The notes: a model not told the origin generated them from the sequence alone. Counted from the first letter of the stretch, positions 26,454 to 35,385 are shown. The stretch: DNA of 41,829 bases from Thiotrichaceae bacterium (GCA_026988095.1 JALSLX010000118.1:1-41829), one strand, 5' to 3'. Made by a program: numbers and translations.

Positions 26454-28667
26454 CTATCTACGTCGCGCAGGTTTACCCGTATTTTTCTTTTTGGCTTTAG
26501 CTTTTGTAAAAGACTGCCCTTTTCTTGGATTACCTTTTGTTTTTACTTTTATACGGTGATGAAAGTCATTGCCCTTCGATTTGCCTGCACCCACCCTCTT
26601 TTCTAAACGCGGTGTGAATTCAGGCACTAAATGTTCTTTACCATTTCCGATTAAATCTTCACGCCCCATGCGTTTTAACGCCACGCGAATCATCTGCCAG
26701 TTTTCTGGGTCGTGATAGCGTAAGAAGGCTTTGTGTAGCTTTCTTGTTTTGGCGGTTTTGGCGGTGTCGATATGCTCGGTATCTGAACCTACTTTTTTAA
26801 GTGGGTTTACGCCTGTATGGTACATCGCTGATGCCAGCGCCATTGGCGTGGGGATAAACTGTTGCACTTGATCTGGCTTGAATTTATTTTCTTTTAGCCA
26901 TAACCCCAGATTCATCATATCTTCATCGGTTGTTCCTGGGTGCGATGAAATGAAGTACGGGATTAGATATTGCTCTTTGCCCGCTTCTTTTGAGTATTTC
27001 TCAAATAGTTCTTTAAATTTATAATAGCTACCAATCGGTGGCTTCATCATTCTTGACAATGTGCTTTTTTCGGTATGTTCTGGCGCTATTTTTAAGCGAC
27101 CGCCGACATGATGGGTGACTAATTCTTTGACGTATTCTGGATCACGAATGGCTAAATCGTAGCGCAAGCCTGATGCGATGAAGACACGTTTCACGCCTTT
27201 TACATTACGCGCGCGTTTATATAGTTTTGTTAATGGCTTGTGATTGGTATTTAAATTCTCACAAACCCCAGGATAGACACAAGATAGACGACGGCACGAT
27301 TCTTCTATCTTATTACTCTTACAAGAAAGGCGATACATATTGGCGGTTGGCCCACCCAAATCTGAAATAATCCCTGTGAATTCTGGTACATTATCACGAA
27401 TGGCTTCGACTTCTCGAATTACCGAATCTTCAGAACGGCTTTGGATAATACGCCCTTCATGCTCGGTGATAGAGCAGAAAGTACAACCGCCAAAACAACC
27501 GCGCATGATATTGATGGAGAACTTAATCATGTCGTAAGCGGGGATTTTTAAATCGCCGTACGATGGATGCGGTCTACGTGTGTAGGGCATTTCAAACAAA
27601 CGATCAAACTCTGGCGCGCTCAAAGGTTGTGGCGGAGGATTAAGCCAAACATCGCGCTTGCCGTGCATTTGCACTAGCGAGCGGGCGTTACCAGGATTAG
27701 TTTCCAGGTGAAACACACGTGAGGCGTGCGCATATAAAACTTTACTTTCAACCACTTGGTTGTGCGAAGGAAGGCGGATAACTGTGGTTGTGCGATCTAA
27801 CTTTTTCGGGCGTTCATGAAAGTGAATCACTTTCGCAGCGGTGCTATTTAGCTTTTCTTCGGTTAAAGCATCTTCATCGTTCTTTTTACAATCATTGCTC
27901 TTCGTTGTATCGATATACGGATTGGCATCAGGGTGCTCTATCGAGCCAACCTCATCGATATCAGTCGAATCGATTAACGTCCAGCCTTCGGGAATACCTT
28001 GGCGCATGAAACCTGTACCACGAATATCAGTAATTTCACCAATTTTTTCACCTGCCGCGAGGCGATGAGCGACTTCAACAATGGCGCGCTCGGCATTACC
28101 AAATAGCAACATATCCGCTTTTGAATCTGGCAAAATTGAGCGCCTGACTTTTTCTGTCCAATAATCGTATTGGGCGATACGACGTAAGCTTGCCTCAATA
28201 CCACCGATAATAATTGGCACGCCTTTAAAAGCTTCGCGCGCACGTTGAGCATAAACCACGGTTGCACGGTTGGGGCGTTTGCCCGCTTTCGCACCTGCGG
28301 TGTAGGCATCATCTGACCTTGGCTTTCGATCGGCAGTATAATGATTCACCATAGAATCCATATTCCCTGCCGCTATACCATAAAACAAGCTTGGCTTTCC
28401 TAGCTTGCGAAAATCTTCTGCCGAGCGCCAATCGGGTTGCGAAATAATTCCTACACGAAAGCCTTGCGACTCTAATAATCGCCCAATAATTGCCATACCA
28501 AAACTAGGGTGATCCACATAAGCATCGCCTGTTACGATAATAATATCGCAAGAATCCCAGCCTAAATCGTCCATCTCGTCTCGCGACATAGGCAACACGG
28601 GTGCTGGCCCAAACTTGTGTGGCCAAAATTTACGGTAAGAGAATATGTCGGGGGCAGATATGTTCAT
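26454..28667 (-). CDS. ygiQ: YgiQ-family radical SAM protein
   Basis: A large (about 737-residue) protein of the YgiQ/UPF0313 family. The N-terminal half resembles a B12-binding-like domain ([20 protein letters not shown]), and the radical SAM cluster motif is [12 protein letters not shown] (CxxxCxxC) in the middle. [18 protein letters not shown] gives further cysteines and [12 protein letters not shown] is family-typical. The last 80 residues are a Lys/Arg-rich tail. The reaction is not established. ATG 28667 ([16 protein letters not shown]) is chosen as the family-like start; the frame is open for 63 bases upstream. It lies 66 bp before the merR-like gene on the same strand. Confidence 0.93.
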   Translation of the reverse strand: MNISAPDIFSYRKFWPHKFGPAPVLPMSRDEMDDLGWDSCDIIIVTGDAYVDHPSFGMAIIGRLLESQGFRVGIISQPDWRSAEDFRKLGKPSLFYGIAAGNMDSMVNHYTADRKPRSDDAYTAGAKAGKRPNRATVVYAQRAREAFKGVPIIIGGIEASLRRIAQYDYWTEKVRRSILPDSKADMLLFGNAERAIVEVAHRLAAGEKIGEITDIRGTGFMRQGIPEGWTLIDSTDIDEVGSIEHPDANPYIDTTKSNDCKKNDEDALTEEKLNSTAAKVIHFHERPKKLDRTTTVIRLPSHNQVVESKVLYAHASRVFHLETNPGNARSLVQMHGKRDVWLNPPPQPLSAPEFDRLFEMPYTRRPHPSYGDLKIPAYDMIKFSINIMRGCFGGCTFCSITEHEGRIIQSRSEDSVIREVEAIRDNVPEFTGIISDLGGPTANMYRLSCKSNKIEESCRRLSCVYPGVCENLNTNHKPLTKLYKRARNVKGVKRVFIASGLRYDLAIRDPEYVKELVTHHVGGRLKIAPEHTEKSTLSRMMKPPIGSYYKFKELFEKYSKEAGKEQYLIPYFISSHPGTTDEDMMNLGLWLKENKFKPDQVQQFIPTPMALASAMYHTGVNPLKKVGSDTEHIDTAKTAKTRKLHKAFLRYHDPENWQMIRVALKRMGREDLIGNGKEHLVPEFTPRLEKRVGAGKSKGNDFHHRIKVKTKGNPRKGQSFTKAKAKKKNTGKPARRR

Positions 28668-28783
28668 AAGGCCTATTGTACCGATAAATTCAATTGAAAA
28701 CTGTTTCTTTCTATTTGATGTAGAAAACAATAGGATCCTATAAATAACGAAATACTTTTCATTAAATCATGAAAACTTAAATT

Positions 28784-28811
28784 GTAAGTTGGACTAATAT
28801 ACCCAACCTAC
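28784..28811. repeat. REP-like hairpin with GTAG-type ends
   Basis: GTAAGTTGG (28784-28792) and CCAACCTAC (28803-28811) are inverted repeats with one mismatch around a ten-base loop. The right arm read in reverse is GTAGGTTGG, which resembles GTAGGTTGGG repeats I recall from several gammaproteobacteria, and GTAG is the tetranucleotide recognised in known REP/RAYT systems. It lies in the 189-bp gap upstream of the second EamA gene, about 930 bp from the RAYT gene. A single decayed copy; significance is uncertain. Confidence 0.5.
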
Positions 28812-28856
28812 GAAACACTACATTCTCAACCCACCCAGAAAGAGAAAATAATAACC

Positions 28857-29717
28857 ATGACACGCTTCATCCCCTTCATTTTCGTTCTTCTCTGGTCAAC
28901 AGGTTTTGTTGGAGCAAAATTTGGCTTACCTTACGCAGAACCGTTCACCTTATTAATGTGGAGAATGATTTTTGTCGTGCCTTTATTTCTTATTCTCATT
29001 GTGATTTTAAGACGACCAAAAATCAGCTTGTTCGATGCCAGCATTCAAGCGCTAGTCGGCGTATTAATTCATGGTGTATATTTAGGCGGAGTATTCGCAG
29101 CGATTGATGCCAATATATCTGCAGGGTTAGCTGCATTAATCACCAGCCTAAACCCATTATTACTTGCTGTTTTTTCTGGTATGATTTTAAACACGGCAAT
29201 CAATAAACACGAATGGTTAGGTTTATCACTGGGATTATTAGGCGTACTCATCGTCCTTTATGGTACATCAAGCTGGGAAGGAACGATCACCACAAAAGGG
29301 ATGATTTGGCTACTTGTCGCGTTACCTGCCATTGTCGCCGGCACGTTAATACAAAAACGTTACGCACAAAATATAGACCTTATTACTGGCACAAGCTATC
29401 AATACGGCGCGACTCTGCTCTTTTTCACTCTATTATCTTTTACCACAGAAATTGGCATCGTTGACTGGAATGTCACCTTTGTAGCAACACTCTCATGGTT
29501 GGTTGTTGTGTTATCGGCCATCACAATTTTATTACTGCTGTATATGATTCGCCACGGCGAAGCGACACGTGTAGCGAGTTATTTTTATCTCGTTCCGCCA
29601 TTGGCCGCGTTTCAGGGTTGGTTATTTTTTGACGAGCAATGGAGCTGGTTAACCATTGCAGGTTCGACTTTGGTTATTGTGGCTTTAGCTATAAATAGAC
29701 CTAAAAAAGCCAAGTGA
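28857..29717 (+). CDS. EamA/DMT-family transporter (copy B)
   Basis: A 286-residue inner-membrane protein with two EamA repeats and roughly ten membrane segments. The start FIPFIFVLLWSTGFVGAKFGLPYAEPFTLLMWRM is typical of the family, as are SAGLAALITSLNPLLLAVFSG closing repeat 1 and the late VASYFYLVPPLAAFQGWLFFDEQWSW. The sequence differs clearly from copy A at 24114, so this is not a recent duplication. The substrate is unknown. It ends 22 bp from the end of the convergent RAYT gene. Confidence 0.9.
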   Translation: MTRFIPFIFVLLWSTGFVGAKFGLPYAEPFTLLMWRMIFVVPLFLILIVILRRPKISLFDASIQALVGVLIHGVYLGGVFAAIDANISAGLAALITSLNPLLLAVFSGMILNTAINKHEWLGLSLGLLGVLIVLYGTSSWEGTITTKGMIWLLVALPAIVAGTLIQKRYAQNIDLITGTSYQYGATLLFFTLLSFTTEIGIVDWNVTFVATLSWLVVVLSAITILLLLYMIRHGEATRVASYFYLVPPLAAFQGWLFFDEQWSWLTIAGSTLVIVALAINRPKKAK

Positions 29718-29739
29718 TATTTTTTAACCTCAATAATAT

Positions 29740-30267
29740 CTACATGGCTTCTTCTTCTATCCCCAAGGAAACATCCTCCCCCCATTCGATAGGGTATAGC
29801 CCTCGATCAGACAACCGATGAAATGTTGAGTATGGCCACTGAACAACCAAGTCGGCTACCCCATGCTTCACAGGATTAAAGTGAATATAATCCATATGCG
29901 TTTTGTACGATAAATCATCAAAAATTTCATTACGCTCTATTGATTGTTGCCAAATGATTTGATTAGGTTTTTTTACACTAACGCTTGAAGCTGTTTTTGA
30001 TAGATATAATAACTTTGTAAATCGTTTTTCAATTGAATGCCATCTTAATAAAAAATAGCTACGCACTATTGGCAATGTCCACATACAATGAATATGGTCT
30101 GGTAACACCACCATAGCATCAATATAAAAAGGACGTTCTCTCATCACGCTACGCAAAGCGGTTTGAAATAGTTTTATATTATTCACCAAAAAATCGTCAC
30201 CATCTGCTAACCTAACAGTGAAGAAATAAGTGATACCCTCGACGCGATTACTCTGATAAGTAGACAT
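29740..30267 (-). CDS. REP-associated tyrosine transposase (RAYT, Y1/HUH type)
   Basis: A 175-residue IS200/IS605-related transposase, full length for the REP-associated class. The HUH metal motif is LPDHIHCMW with His58 and His60. The catalytic tyrosine is Tyr127 in MDYIHFNPVKHG. The segment WQQSIERNEIFDD corresponds to the WQ...E..I.D pattern before the tyrosine helix. RAYTs are domesticated single-copy genes that act on REP hairpins dispersed in the genome. No matching REP flanks it directly, but palindromic element copy 5 begins 218 bp upstream and a GTAG-type hairpin lies at 28784. It may be active, as no key residue is missing. Confidence 0.92.
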   Translation of the reverse strand: MSTYQSNRVEGITYFFTVRLADGDDFLVNNIKLFQTALRSVMRERPFYIDAMVVLPDHIHCMWTLPIVRSYFLLRWHSIEKRFTKLLYLSKTASSVSVKKPNQIIWQQSIERNEIFDDLSYKTHMDYIHFNPVKHGVADLVVQWPYSTFHRLSDRGLYPIEWGEDVSLGIEEEAM

Positions 30268-30485
30268 CTCAACAGTGTATGCTCAATAACAATGAGCACA
30301 AATTTTTCCGCTAAACGGTAGTATCGTTTGTCAGTTTCTACTTTTAATCAGCACAAAGAAGTGACTTGCCATCAAAATAATTTATCTATCAACTGACATC
30401 ACACCTTACACTTCCAATATCGTATTAATTGGCTTTTCAGATGCGTTTTTAGACAAAAAACAAGGAATATAGCCTTTTTAATAGA
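30268..30485. other. Gene-free upstream region of the RAYT gene
   Basis: This stretch has no convincing gene. Close to the transposase start it holds a perfect 6-bp dyad TGCTCA/TGAGCA (30280-30298, seven-base loop) and a 5-bp dyad AAACG/CGTTT (30313-30329) whose loop reads GTAGTAT. Both are short and could be chance, or hairpins recognised by the transposase or controlling its expression. The rest is AT-rich sequence leading into palindromic element copy 5. Confidence 0.4.
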
Positions 30486-30639
30486 CCACCCCCCCTCTTT
30501 TTCGCTGATTTGCACATAAAACAGGGATATCACAAGCTATTTTTTAGTAGAAAACTGATACACCCACCAAGAAACCCTGCTAAAACACACAGAAACGACA
30601 ACATTCTCCATACAAATCATCGAAAAAAGGGGGAGGTGG
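30486..30639. repeat. Palindromic element copy 5 (154 bp), divergent arms
   Basis: The left arm begins CCACCCCCCCTCTTTTTCGC. The right arm in reverse complement reads CCACCTCCCCCTTTTTTCGA followed by TGATTTG, so the outer ends pair with several mismatches. The centre, about 95 bases, is unlike copies 1, 3 and 4, and contains CAGGG and CCCTG that may pair internally. It separates the RAYT gene from the YehS-like gene, ending 23 bp before the latter's stop codon. The imperfect arms suggest an older copy. Confidence 0.82.
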
Positions 30640-30662
30640 CCTAATAAATATCCTCTAAAAGA

Positions 30663-31226
30663 CTATTTAGGAGATATTTTCTTATTATAAAAACTAGAAG
30701 ATGGCTTTTTTGCAACTGTTTGATCAGTTTGCTTTGCTGATTTCTTACCATCAGTATTTTTATTAGTTATGTTTCGATATTTAACCGCTAAACCTTGTAA
30801 AAAATTACGTAATACTTGATCTTTACATTCTCTGAAATGCTTATGACCTGGCTTACGAAAAAAAGCACTTAATTCATGTTTTCCTAGTTTGAAATTAGCC
30901 AGCTCTAATATTTCTAATACCTCTTCAGCCTTTAAATTTAATGCGATTTTTAATTTCATAAAAATCATATTGTTACTTAGGCGTTTTTCCGGCTCTGGCT
31001 GAACTCCGTCACGTTTACCGCGCTTTTCTGAAATAAAATTATTAAGAAAAATGGCAAACTGCGTATCGCTACAGACTTTGTAAGCAGGATCATCATCCTT
31101 TTTTAGCCAATCGCTAATTTCAGTACGAGTTATTTTATGTTTACCATTGCTTGATAAGGCAATCATTTTTGAGTCGCTAAGATCAAAAATATAGCGAAGA
31201 CGGCGTAGTACGTCGTTAGCAATCAT
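30663..31226 (-). CDS. yehS: YehS-like protein (DUF1456)
   Basis: Contains two copies of the DUF1456 domain, as in E. coli YehS: MIANDVLRRLRYIFDLSDSKM with WLKKDDDPAYKVCSD, then MIFMKLKIALNLKAEEVLEILELA with KHELSAFFRKPGHKHFRECKDQVLRNFL. The linker KRGKRDGVQPEPEKRLSNN is strongly conserved. It has 187 residues; E. coli YehS is about 156, and the difference is a Lys/Ser-rich C-terminal tail. The function of the family is unknown. A candidate promoter is at 31285-31313. Confidence 0.93.
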   Translation of the reverse strand: MIANDVLRRLRYIFDLSDSKMIALSSNGKHKITRTEISDWLKKDDDPAYKVCSDTQFAIFLNNFISEKRGKRDGVQPEPEKRLSNNMIFMKLKIALNLKAEEVLEILELANFKLGKHELSAFFRKPGHKHFRECKDQVLRNFLQGLAVKYRNITNKNTDGKKSAKQTDQTVAKKPSSSFYNKKISPK

Positions 31227-31284
31227 TTAATTAATTTCCAGTAAGACTTTATCGGATAAAAGAGATGAAACTATAAACAGTTTT

Positions 31285-31313
31285 AGCCTAATGATCCAGA
31301 TTGCTTTTGACAA
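31285..31313 (-). promoter_or_regulatory. Possible sigma-70 promoter of yehS
   Basis: On the minus strand TTGTCA (31308-31313) and TAGGCT (31285-31290) are 17 bp apart, about 60-80 bp before the yehS start. The -35 is good and the -10 is weak, so this is only a candidate. Confidence 0.35.
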
Positions 31314-31365
31314 CCATCAAACTAAAACAATAAAGAAACTAGTAACTCTTAAAAATGCCAAATTA

Positions 31366-31926
31366 TTATGAGCGCATCCAAGGTGGTGTTGGAATCTCCG
31401 GGGCTAATGGAGCTACAGGTGCCACGGGTGGAATCATTCCAGACACTTGCACTCCAGCAGCTTGGGCTAGCTGTTGCTCTTGAATCCAATTTAGCTTAGC
31501 TTGTTGTTGCTGTTGGAATAAATCAAATTCTTGCGCTTGATAATTCCCGAATTGCTCGCGTTCTTGTTCTTGATATTCTGCAAAGCTAGTTTGATCCTGA
31601 CGCTGCTTAATATTTAAGCCTTTACGATCTTGCTCTTGATGCGTCTTAAAAGCAGCCCAATCAGCTTCCCACCAATTTTCTTGTACATCCACTTCTGTAA
31701 TCTTCGGTAACATAGCTTCTGCCAAATTTTTATCCAGAGCATCACTCCCCGGCAATGGGGTATTTAAAATTTCTTTCACACGCACCAGAATGGAATCATC
31801 CCGTTTTTCTACGGGTGAAACAGGGGATTTGTTTTTTGAAACCGTCCCTGGTAGTGGCGTATTTAATAATTCACCCATACGCTCAAAAAAACTTTTTTGC
31901 TGCCCTTCTTTCTGCTGACTATCCAT
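31366..31926 (-). CDS. Hypothetical Gln-rich protein with a repeated LNTPLPG motif
   Basis: I do not recognise this 186-residue protein. It has no signal peptide or membrane segment. The N-terminal third contains a direct repeat: ERMGELLNTPLPGT (15-28) and VRVKEILNTPLPGS (48-61), spaced 33 residues apart. The middle (about 90-155) is a hydrophilic Gln/Glu/Phe-rich stretch, probably helical or coiled coil. The end is Pro-rich (VAPVAPLAPEIPTPPW). It is probably a scaffold or binding protein, but no function can be assigned. It lies 24 bp after the GlsB-like gene on the same strand and may be co-transcribed. A good ribosome-binding site (TAGGAGTCATC) precedes ATG 31926. Confidence 0.8.
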   Translation of the reverse strand: MDSQQKEGQQKSFFERMGELLNTPLPGTVSKNKSPVSPVEKRDDSILVRVKEILNTPLPGSDALDKNLAEAMLPKITEVDVQENWWEADWAAFKTHQEQDRKGLNIKQRQDQTSFAEYQEQEREQFGNYQAQEFDLFQQQQQAKLNWIQEQQLAQAAGVQVSGMIPPVAPVAPLAPEIPTPPWMRS

Positions 31927-31950
31927 GATGACTCCTAGGTTCTTATAAAT

Positions 31951-32211
31951 TTAAGGACGAGTGATAAATTTAGTTGTCCATACAGCTAGAATCGCACAAG
32001 CAATCGCCGCGGCAATGGTAAGTATCAGACCACCTAATGTACTACCACTTGCTGTTAACGCAACAAGGTACCCACCTATTACACCACCAGCCCCCCCTAA
32101 AATTCCATCACCTATCATTCCAAAAGCTGAAACTCTTTTAGATATCTTACGCGTAAGAAAACCTGTAATCACGCCAACAACCAGCCAAACCAATAATACC
32201 CAAAGTACCAT
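31951..32211 (-). CDS. GlsB/YeaQ/YmgE-family small membrane protein
   Basis: An 86-residue protein with three hydrophobic segments and the Gly-rich pattern of the transglycosylase-associated/GlsB family: VVGVITGFLTRKI, GDGILGGAGGVIGGYL, then a hydrophobic end. Family members in other bacteria are often stress-induced, but their role is unclear. ATG 32211 is chosen because GGAGAG lies 6-7 bases upstream and the family start fits; the open frame extends 171 bases further upstream without family similarity. A candidate promoter lies at 32250-32279. Confidence 0.85.
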   Translation of the reverse strand: MVLWVLLVWLVVGVITGFLTRKISKRVSAFGMIGDGILGGAGGVIGGYLVALTASGSTLGGLILTIAAAIACAILAVWTTKFITRP

Positions 32212-32249
32212 TATTCTTCTCTCCAGAGATACAAACATTAGAATATGGT

Positions 32250-32279
32250 AATATACTATAGTAGTGGTTTTATTTGCAA
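32250..32279 (-). promoter_or_regulatory. Possible promoter of the GlsB-like gene
   Basis: On the minus strand TTGCAA (32274-32279) and TATATT (32250-32255) are 18 bp apart, about 40 bp upstream of the chosen ATG. A palindromic ACTATAGT lies within the spacer. Both boxes are acceptable but not perfect. Confidence 0.4.
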
Positions 32280-32410
32280 TACTAAAAACACATAATTGCG
32301 GAACACTTGACCTAATATGAAAAACTATCAAGAAGCCTGCATCCAGCTTGGTCACCAACAACGTAAATGTGTATAATTCCACTATTCATAATAACCGACG
32401 CTATAAAACA

Positions 32411-34744
32411 ATGAAAAATACTTTATTTGCCTTCTTTGCCGCTTCGTTTTTATTGCTCTTCAGCTTAAATGGATTCTCAGCAAGTTCTGAAGACCTACTC
32501 AAACCTGATGTAGCTTTTAAAGCCTCAATTTCTCAAAATACTCCCGACAGTATTCAAGCGACATGGGATATTGCTGATGGTTATTATATGTATCGCAAAC
32601 GCTTTTCATTCGATAGTGATACGGCAGGTGTAACGCTAGGCACACCTGTTTTCCCAAAAGGAAAAATGAAAGATGACCCAGGGTTTGGTAAAATGGAGGT
32701 CTACCGCAATAAGATGATTGTTAATATACCAATCATTCGTAGCGAATCTTCTCCAATAAACTTTTCATTAAAAACAAAATCACAAGGCTGTGCAGATATT
32801 GGGGTTTGTTACCCACCTCAAAAAAAGACTTTAACACTTCAGCTTGCAGCTTTAGAAACAGAAGCCCCAACAACAGCCAAAATTGAGTCATCACCAACGA
32901 AAGGATTTAATCTTGCAAAAGAGCTAGGTATTTCAACGCTTGGTGATGCCAATGCACCTCTCCCACCTGATAAAGCATTTGGTTTTGACATTGTAGCAAA
33001 TGACAAACAAAATTTAACAGTACGATGGAGCATTACGCCAGGACACTATCTTTATCAACATAAATTAGATTTTAAGGTAATCAAACCAACAACAGGAGTA
33101 TCACTTGGTAAGCCTGAACTCCCTCAAGGGGTCGAAGAAAACGACCAGTATTTTGGGGACATCGTAAGCTATTATGATAATTTTGACGTTAATCTCCCCT
33201 TAGTTGGCGATGCAGAATCTGTCACTATCAAAGTAAACTACCAAGGTTGTTCCAAACTAACAGGCATTTGCTACCCACCTCAAACAAAATCTCAAAAAAT
33301 TGATTTAAGCTCCGCCAAGGTCACACCACAAGATACTAGTAAAAACAATACTGCAAGTACTGAGGGAAATATAAAAACAGCTATAAGCACAAAAGACACC
33401 TCCCCCGCCCCCATAAAAATATCTGAACAAGATAGTTTTGCAAATAAATTACTGGAGGAAAGCTTTTTTATTGTATTAATAACATTTTTCTTGGCGGGTT
33501 TAGCTTTAACATTTACTCCTTGCGTATTCCCCATGATTCCCATCCTTTCAGGCATTATTGCTGGGCAGGGCACTGATAACTCAACCAAAAAATCATTCTT
33601 CCTTTCATTATCTTACGTCCTTGCAATGGCTATTACCTATGCCATTGTCGGTGTTTTAGCCGCATTAAGTGGAGAAAATATACAAGTTGCTTTACAAAAC
33701 CCGTGGGTAATAGGTTCATTTGCAATATTATTTGTATTGCTTTCACTTTCTATGTTTGGCTTTTATGAGTTACAAATGCCTGCCAGTATTCAAAGTAAAC
33801 TTACTAACCTAAGTAACAGCCAAACAGGTGGCAACATGATGAGTGCCGGCATCATGGGGTTTTTATCTGCTCTTATTGTAGGACCTTGTGTTACAGCACC
33901 ACTAATAGGAGCTTTGATTTATATAGCACAAACCAAGGATGTAATTGTAGGTGGTTCATCATTATTTGCACTAGGCCTCGGCATGGGAGTACCCTTGATG
34001 ATCATTGGCACTTCAGCAGGTAAAATATTACCAAAAGCTGGCGCATGGATGGATAAAGTAAAAGCTGGCTTTGGCATCATGATGTTAGCCCTTGCAATTT
34101 GGATGTTAGAACGTGTCGTATCCATACAAATAGTGATGTTGTTATCAGGTGTACTCATAATATTTACAGCGATTTATATGGGGGCACTTGACACGCTAAA
34201 TGAAACAAGTACCGGTTGGAAACGCTTCTTCAAAGCAAGTGGTCTTGTTACACTAATCTACGGTACGATGCTCTTATTTGGAGCGGCCAATGGTAGCAGC
34301 AGCTTGATCCAGCCCTTAAAAGGTAGTTTTTCAGGTAGCGGAGGCATCCAACAAAACATTAAAACCAAAAAATTAATTTTTAAAAAAATTAAAGGTATTA
34401 GCGGCTTAAATGAAGCACTTGCTCTTGCAAAGCAACAAAACAAGCCCGTAATGCTAGATTTTTACGCAGACTGGTGTATTTCTTGCAAAGAAATGGAGGC
34501 TTTTACGTTTACTGATAATGCAGTCATTGAATCACTTAAAGGCACTATATTACTAAAAGCAGATGTAACACCTAATGATGAACTGGACAAAGCCCTATTA
34601 AAGAAGTTTGGTTTATTTGGCCCACCAGGAATATTATTCTTCGACAAAAATAGCCAAGAAAGCTTGCCCTACAGAATAGTAGGAGAAATGAAAGCCAAGC
34701 CTTTTAATGATCACGTTATACAATTCTTGAATAGTATTAAATAG
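32411..34744 (+). CDS. dsbD: Thiol:disulfide interchange protein DsbD with a duplicated N-terminal domain
   Basis: DsbD carries electrons from cytoplasmic thioredoxin across the inner membrane to periplasmic thiol proteins. After a signal peptide (about 1-23) there are two DsbD-alpha-like domains in tandem: about 30-150 with QGCADIGVCYPP, and about 180-305 with QGCSKLTGICYPP. The membrane domain (about 350-605) has the redox cysteines in LTFTPCVFPMIP and IVGPCVTAPLIG. The C-terminal thioredoxin-like domain has DFYADWCISC. The protein is 777 residues against 565 in E. coli; the extra 200 are the second alpha domain. ATG 32411 is chosen because the signal peptide starts there. A TlpA-like gene follows by 18 bp. 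Confidence 0.94.
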   Translation: MKNTLFAFFAASFLLLFSLNGFSASSEDLLKPDVAFKASISQNTPDSIQATWDIADGYYMYRKRFSFDSDTAGVTLGTPVFPKGKMKDDPGFGKMEVYRNKMIVNIPIIRSESSPINFSLKTKSQGCADIGVCYPPQKKTLTLQLAALETEAPTTAKIESSPTKGFNLAKELGISTLGDANAPLPPDKAFGFDIVANDKQNLTVRWSITPGHYLYQHKLDFKVIKPTTGVSLGKPELPQGVEENDQYFGDIVSYYDNFDVNLPLVGDAESVTIKVNYQGCSKLTGICYPPQTKSQKIDLSSAKVTPQDTSKNNTASTEGNIKTAISTKDTSPAPIKISEQDSFANKLLEESFFIVLITFFLAGLALTFTPCVFPMIPILSGIIAGQGTDNSTKKSFFLSLSYVLAMAITYAIVGVLAALSGENIQVALQNPWVIGSFAILFVLLSLSMFGFYELQMPASIQSKLTNLSNSQTGGNMMSAGIMGFLSALIVGPCVTAPLIGALIYIAQTKDVIVGGSSLFALGLGMGVPLMIIGTSAGKILPKAGAWMDKVKAGFGIMMLALAIWMLERVVSIQIVMLLSGVLIIFTAIYMGALDTLNETSTGWKRFFKASGLVTLIYGTMLLFGAANGSSSLIQPLKGSFSGSGGIQQNIKTKKLIFKKIKGISGLNEALALAKQQNKPVMLDFYADWCISCKEMEAFTFTDNAVIESLKGTILLKADVTPNDELDKALLKKFGLFGPPGILFFDKNSQESLPYRIVGEMKAKPFNDHVIQFLNSIK

Positions 34745-34762
34745 GGAAATATAAATATCAGT

Positions 34763-35356
34763 ATGAAAAAAACAGTATCCATTCTTGTAATTATTGGCTC
34801 ATTAGGTCTCGTAAGCACATATTTTGCTATTAAAAATGATGTTCATAAAACCGTGTTTGGAAACTCAGGAGCAATAACAGACTTTATCGAGAAGTTAAGA
34901 GATAATGGAAAACAACCTTTGTTCACAAAAGGGCTGATTGGCCAAAAAGCCCCTGAATTTACTCTAGCATCGGCAACTAAAGGACAAATAAAGCTCACCG
35001 ACTATAAAGGAAAATTAGTATTATTAAATTTCTGGGCTTCATGGTGCCCGCCTTGTCGTGCTGAAATCCCAGGATTTATTAAAATCCAAGAAGAATATAA
35101 AAATAAAGGATTTACAATTCTTGGCGCTGCCATTGAAGACAAAGAGGCTGTTAATATTTACATGAAAGAGGCTGGACTAAATTACCCAACAGCTTACGGT
35201 GTTGAAAGTGCGCACAAAACAGCGGGAGACTATGGTGACCCTGATGGCGCATTGCCATATAGTGTATTGATTAGCAAAGATCAAAAAATATTAGAAATTT
35301 TTGCCGGATTTTTAAGTGAAGCAAAGCTTAAAAAGCTAATCGAAAAGAATCTATAA
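34763..35356 (+). CDS. TlpA/ResA-like thioredoxin-fold protein, membrane-anchored
   Basis: A 197-residue protein with an N-terminal hydrophobic segment (about 4-22) that is either a signal anchor or a signal peptide, and a periplasmic thioredoxin domain (about 60-197). The active site is FWASWCPPCRAEIPG, typical of TlpA/ResA/CcmG reductases. The cis-proline region is DGALPYSVLIS. The protein lies directly after dsbD and is a plausible electron acceptor of DsbD, for cytochrome c maturation or disulfide reduction (inference). Confidence 0.9.
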   Translation: MKKTVSILVIIGSLGLVSTYFAIKNDVHKTVFGNSGAITDFIEKLRDNGKQPLFTKGLIGQKAPEFTLASATKGQIKLTDYKGKLVLLNFWASWCPPCRAEIPGFIKIQEEYKNKGFTILGAAIEDKEAVNIYMKEAGLNYPTAYGVESAHKTAGDYGDPDGALPYSVLISKDQKILEIFAGFLSEAKLKKLIEKNL

Positions 35357-35385
35357 CTACTTTTAATAAAAAACCAGAATAATAC

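Noticed and set aside
32080-32105. Another C-tract (CCCCCCC) resembling an element arm
   Set aside because: It is inside the GlsB-like coding region, encodes Gly residues, and lacks the flanking CCACC and TTTTTCGC parts of the arm.
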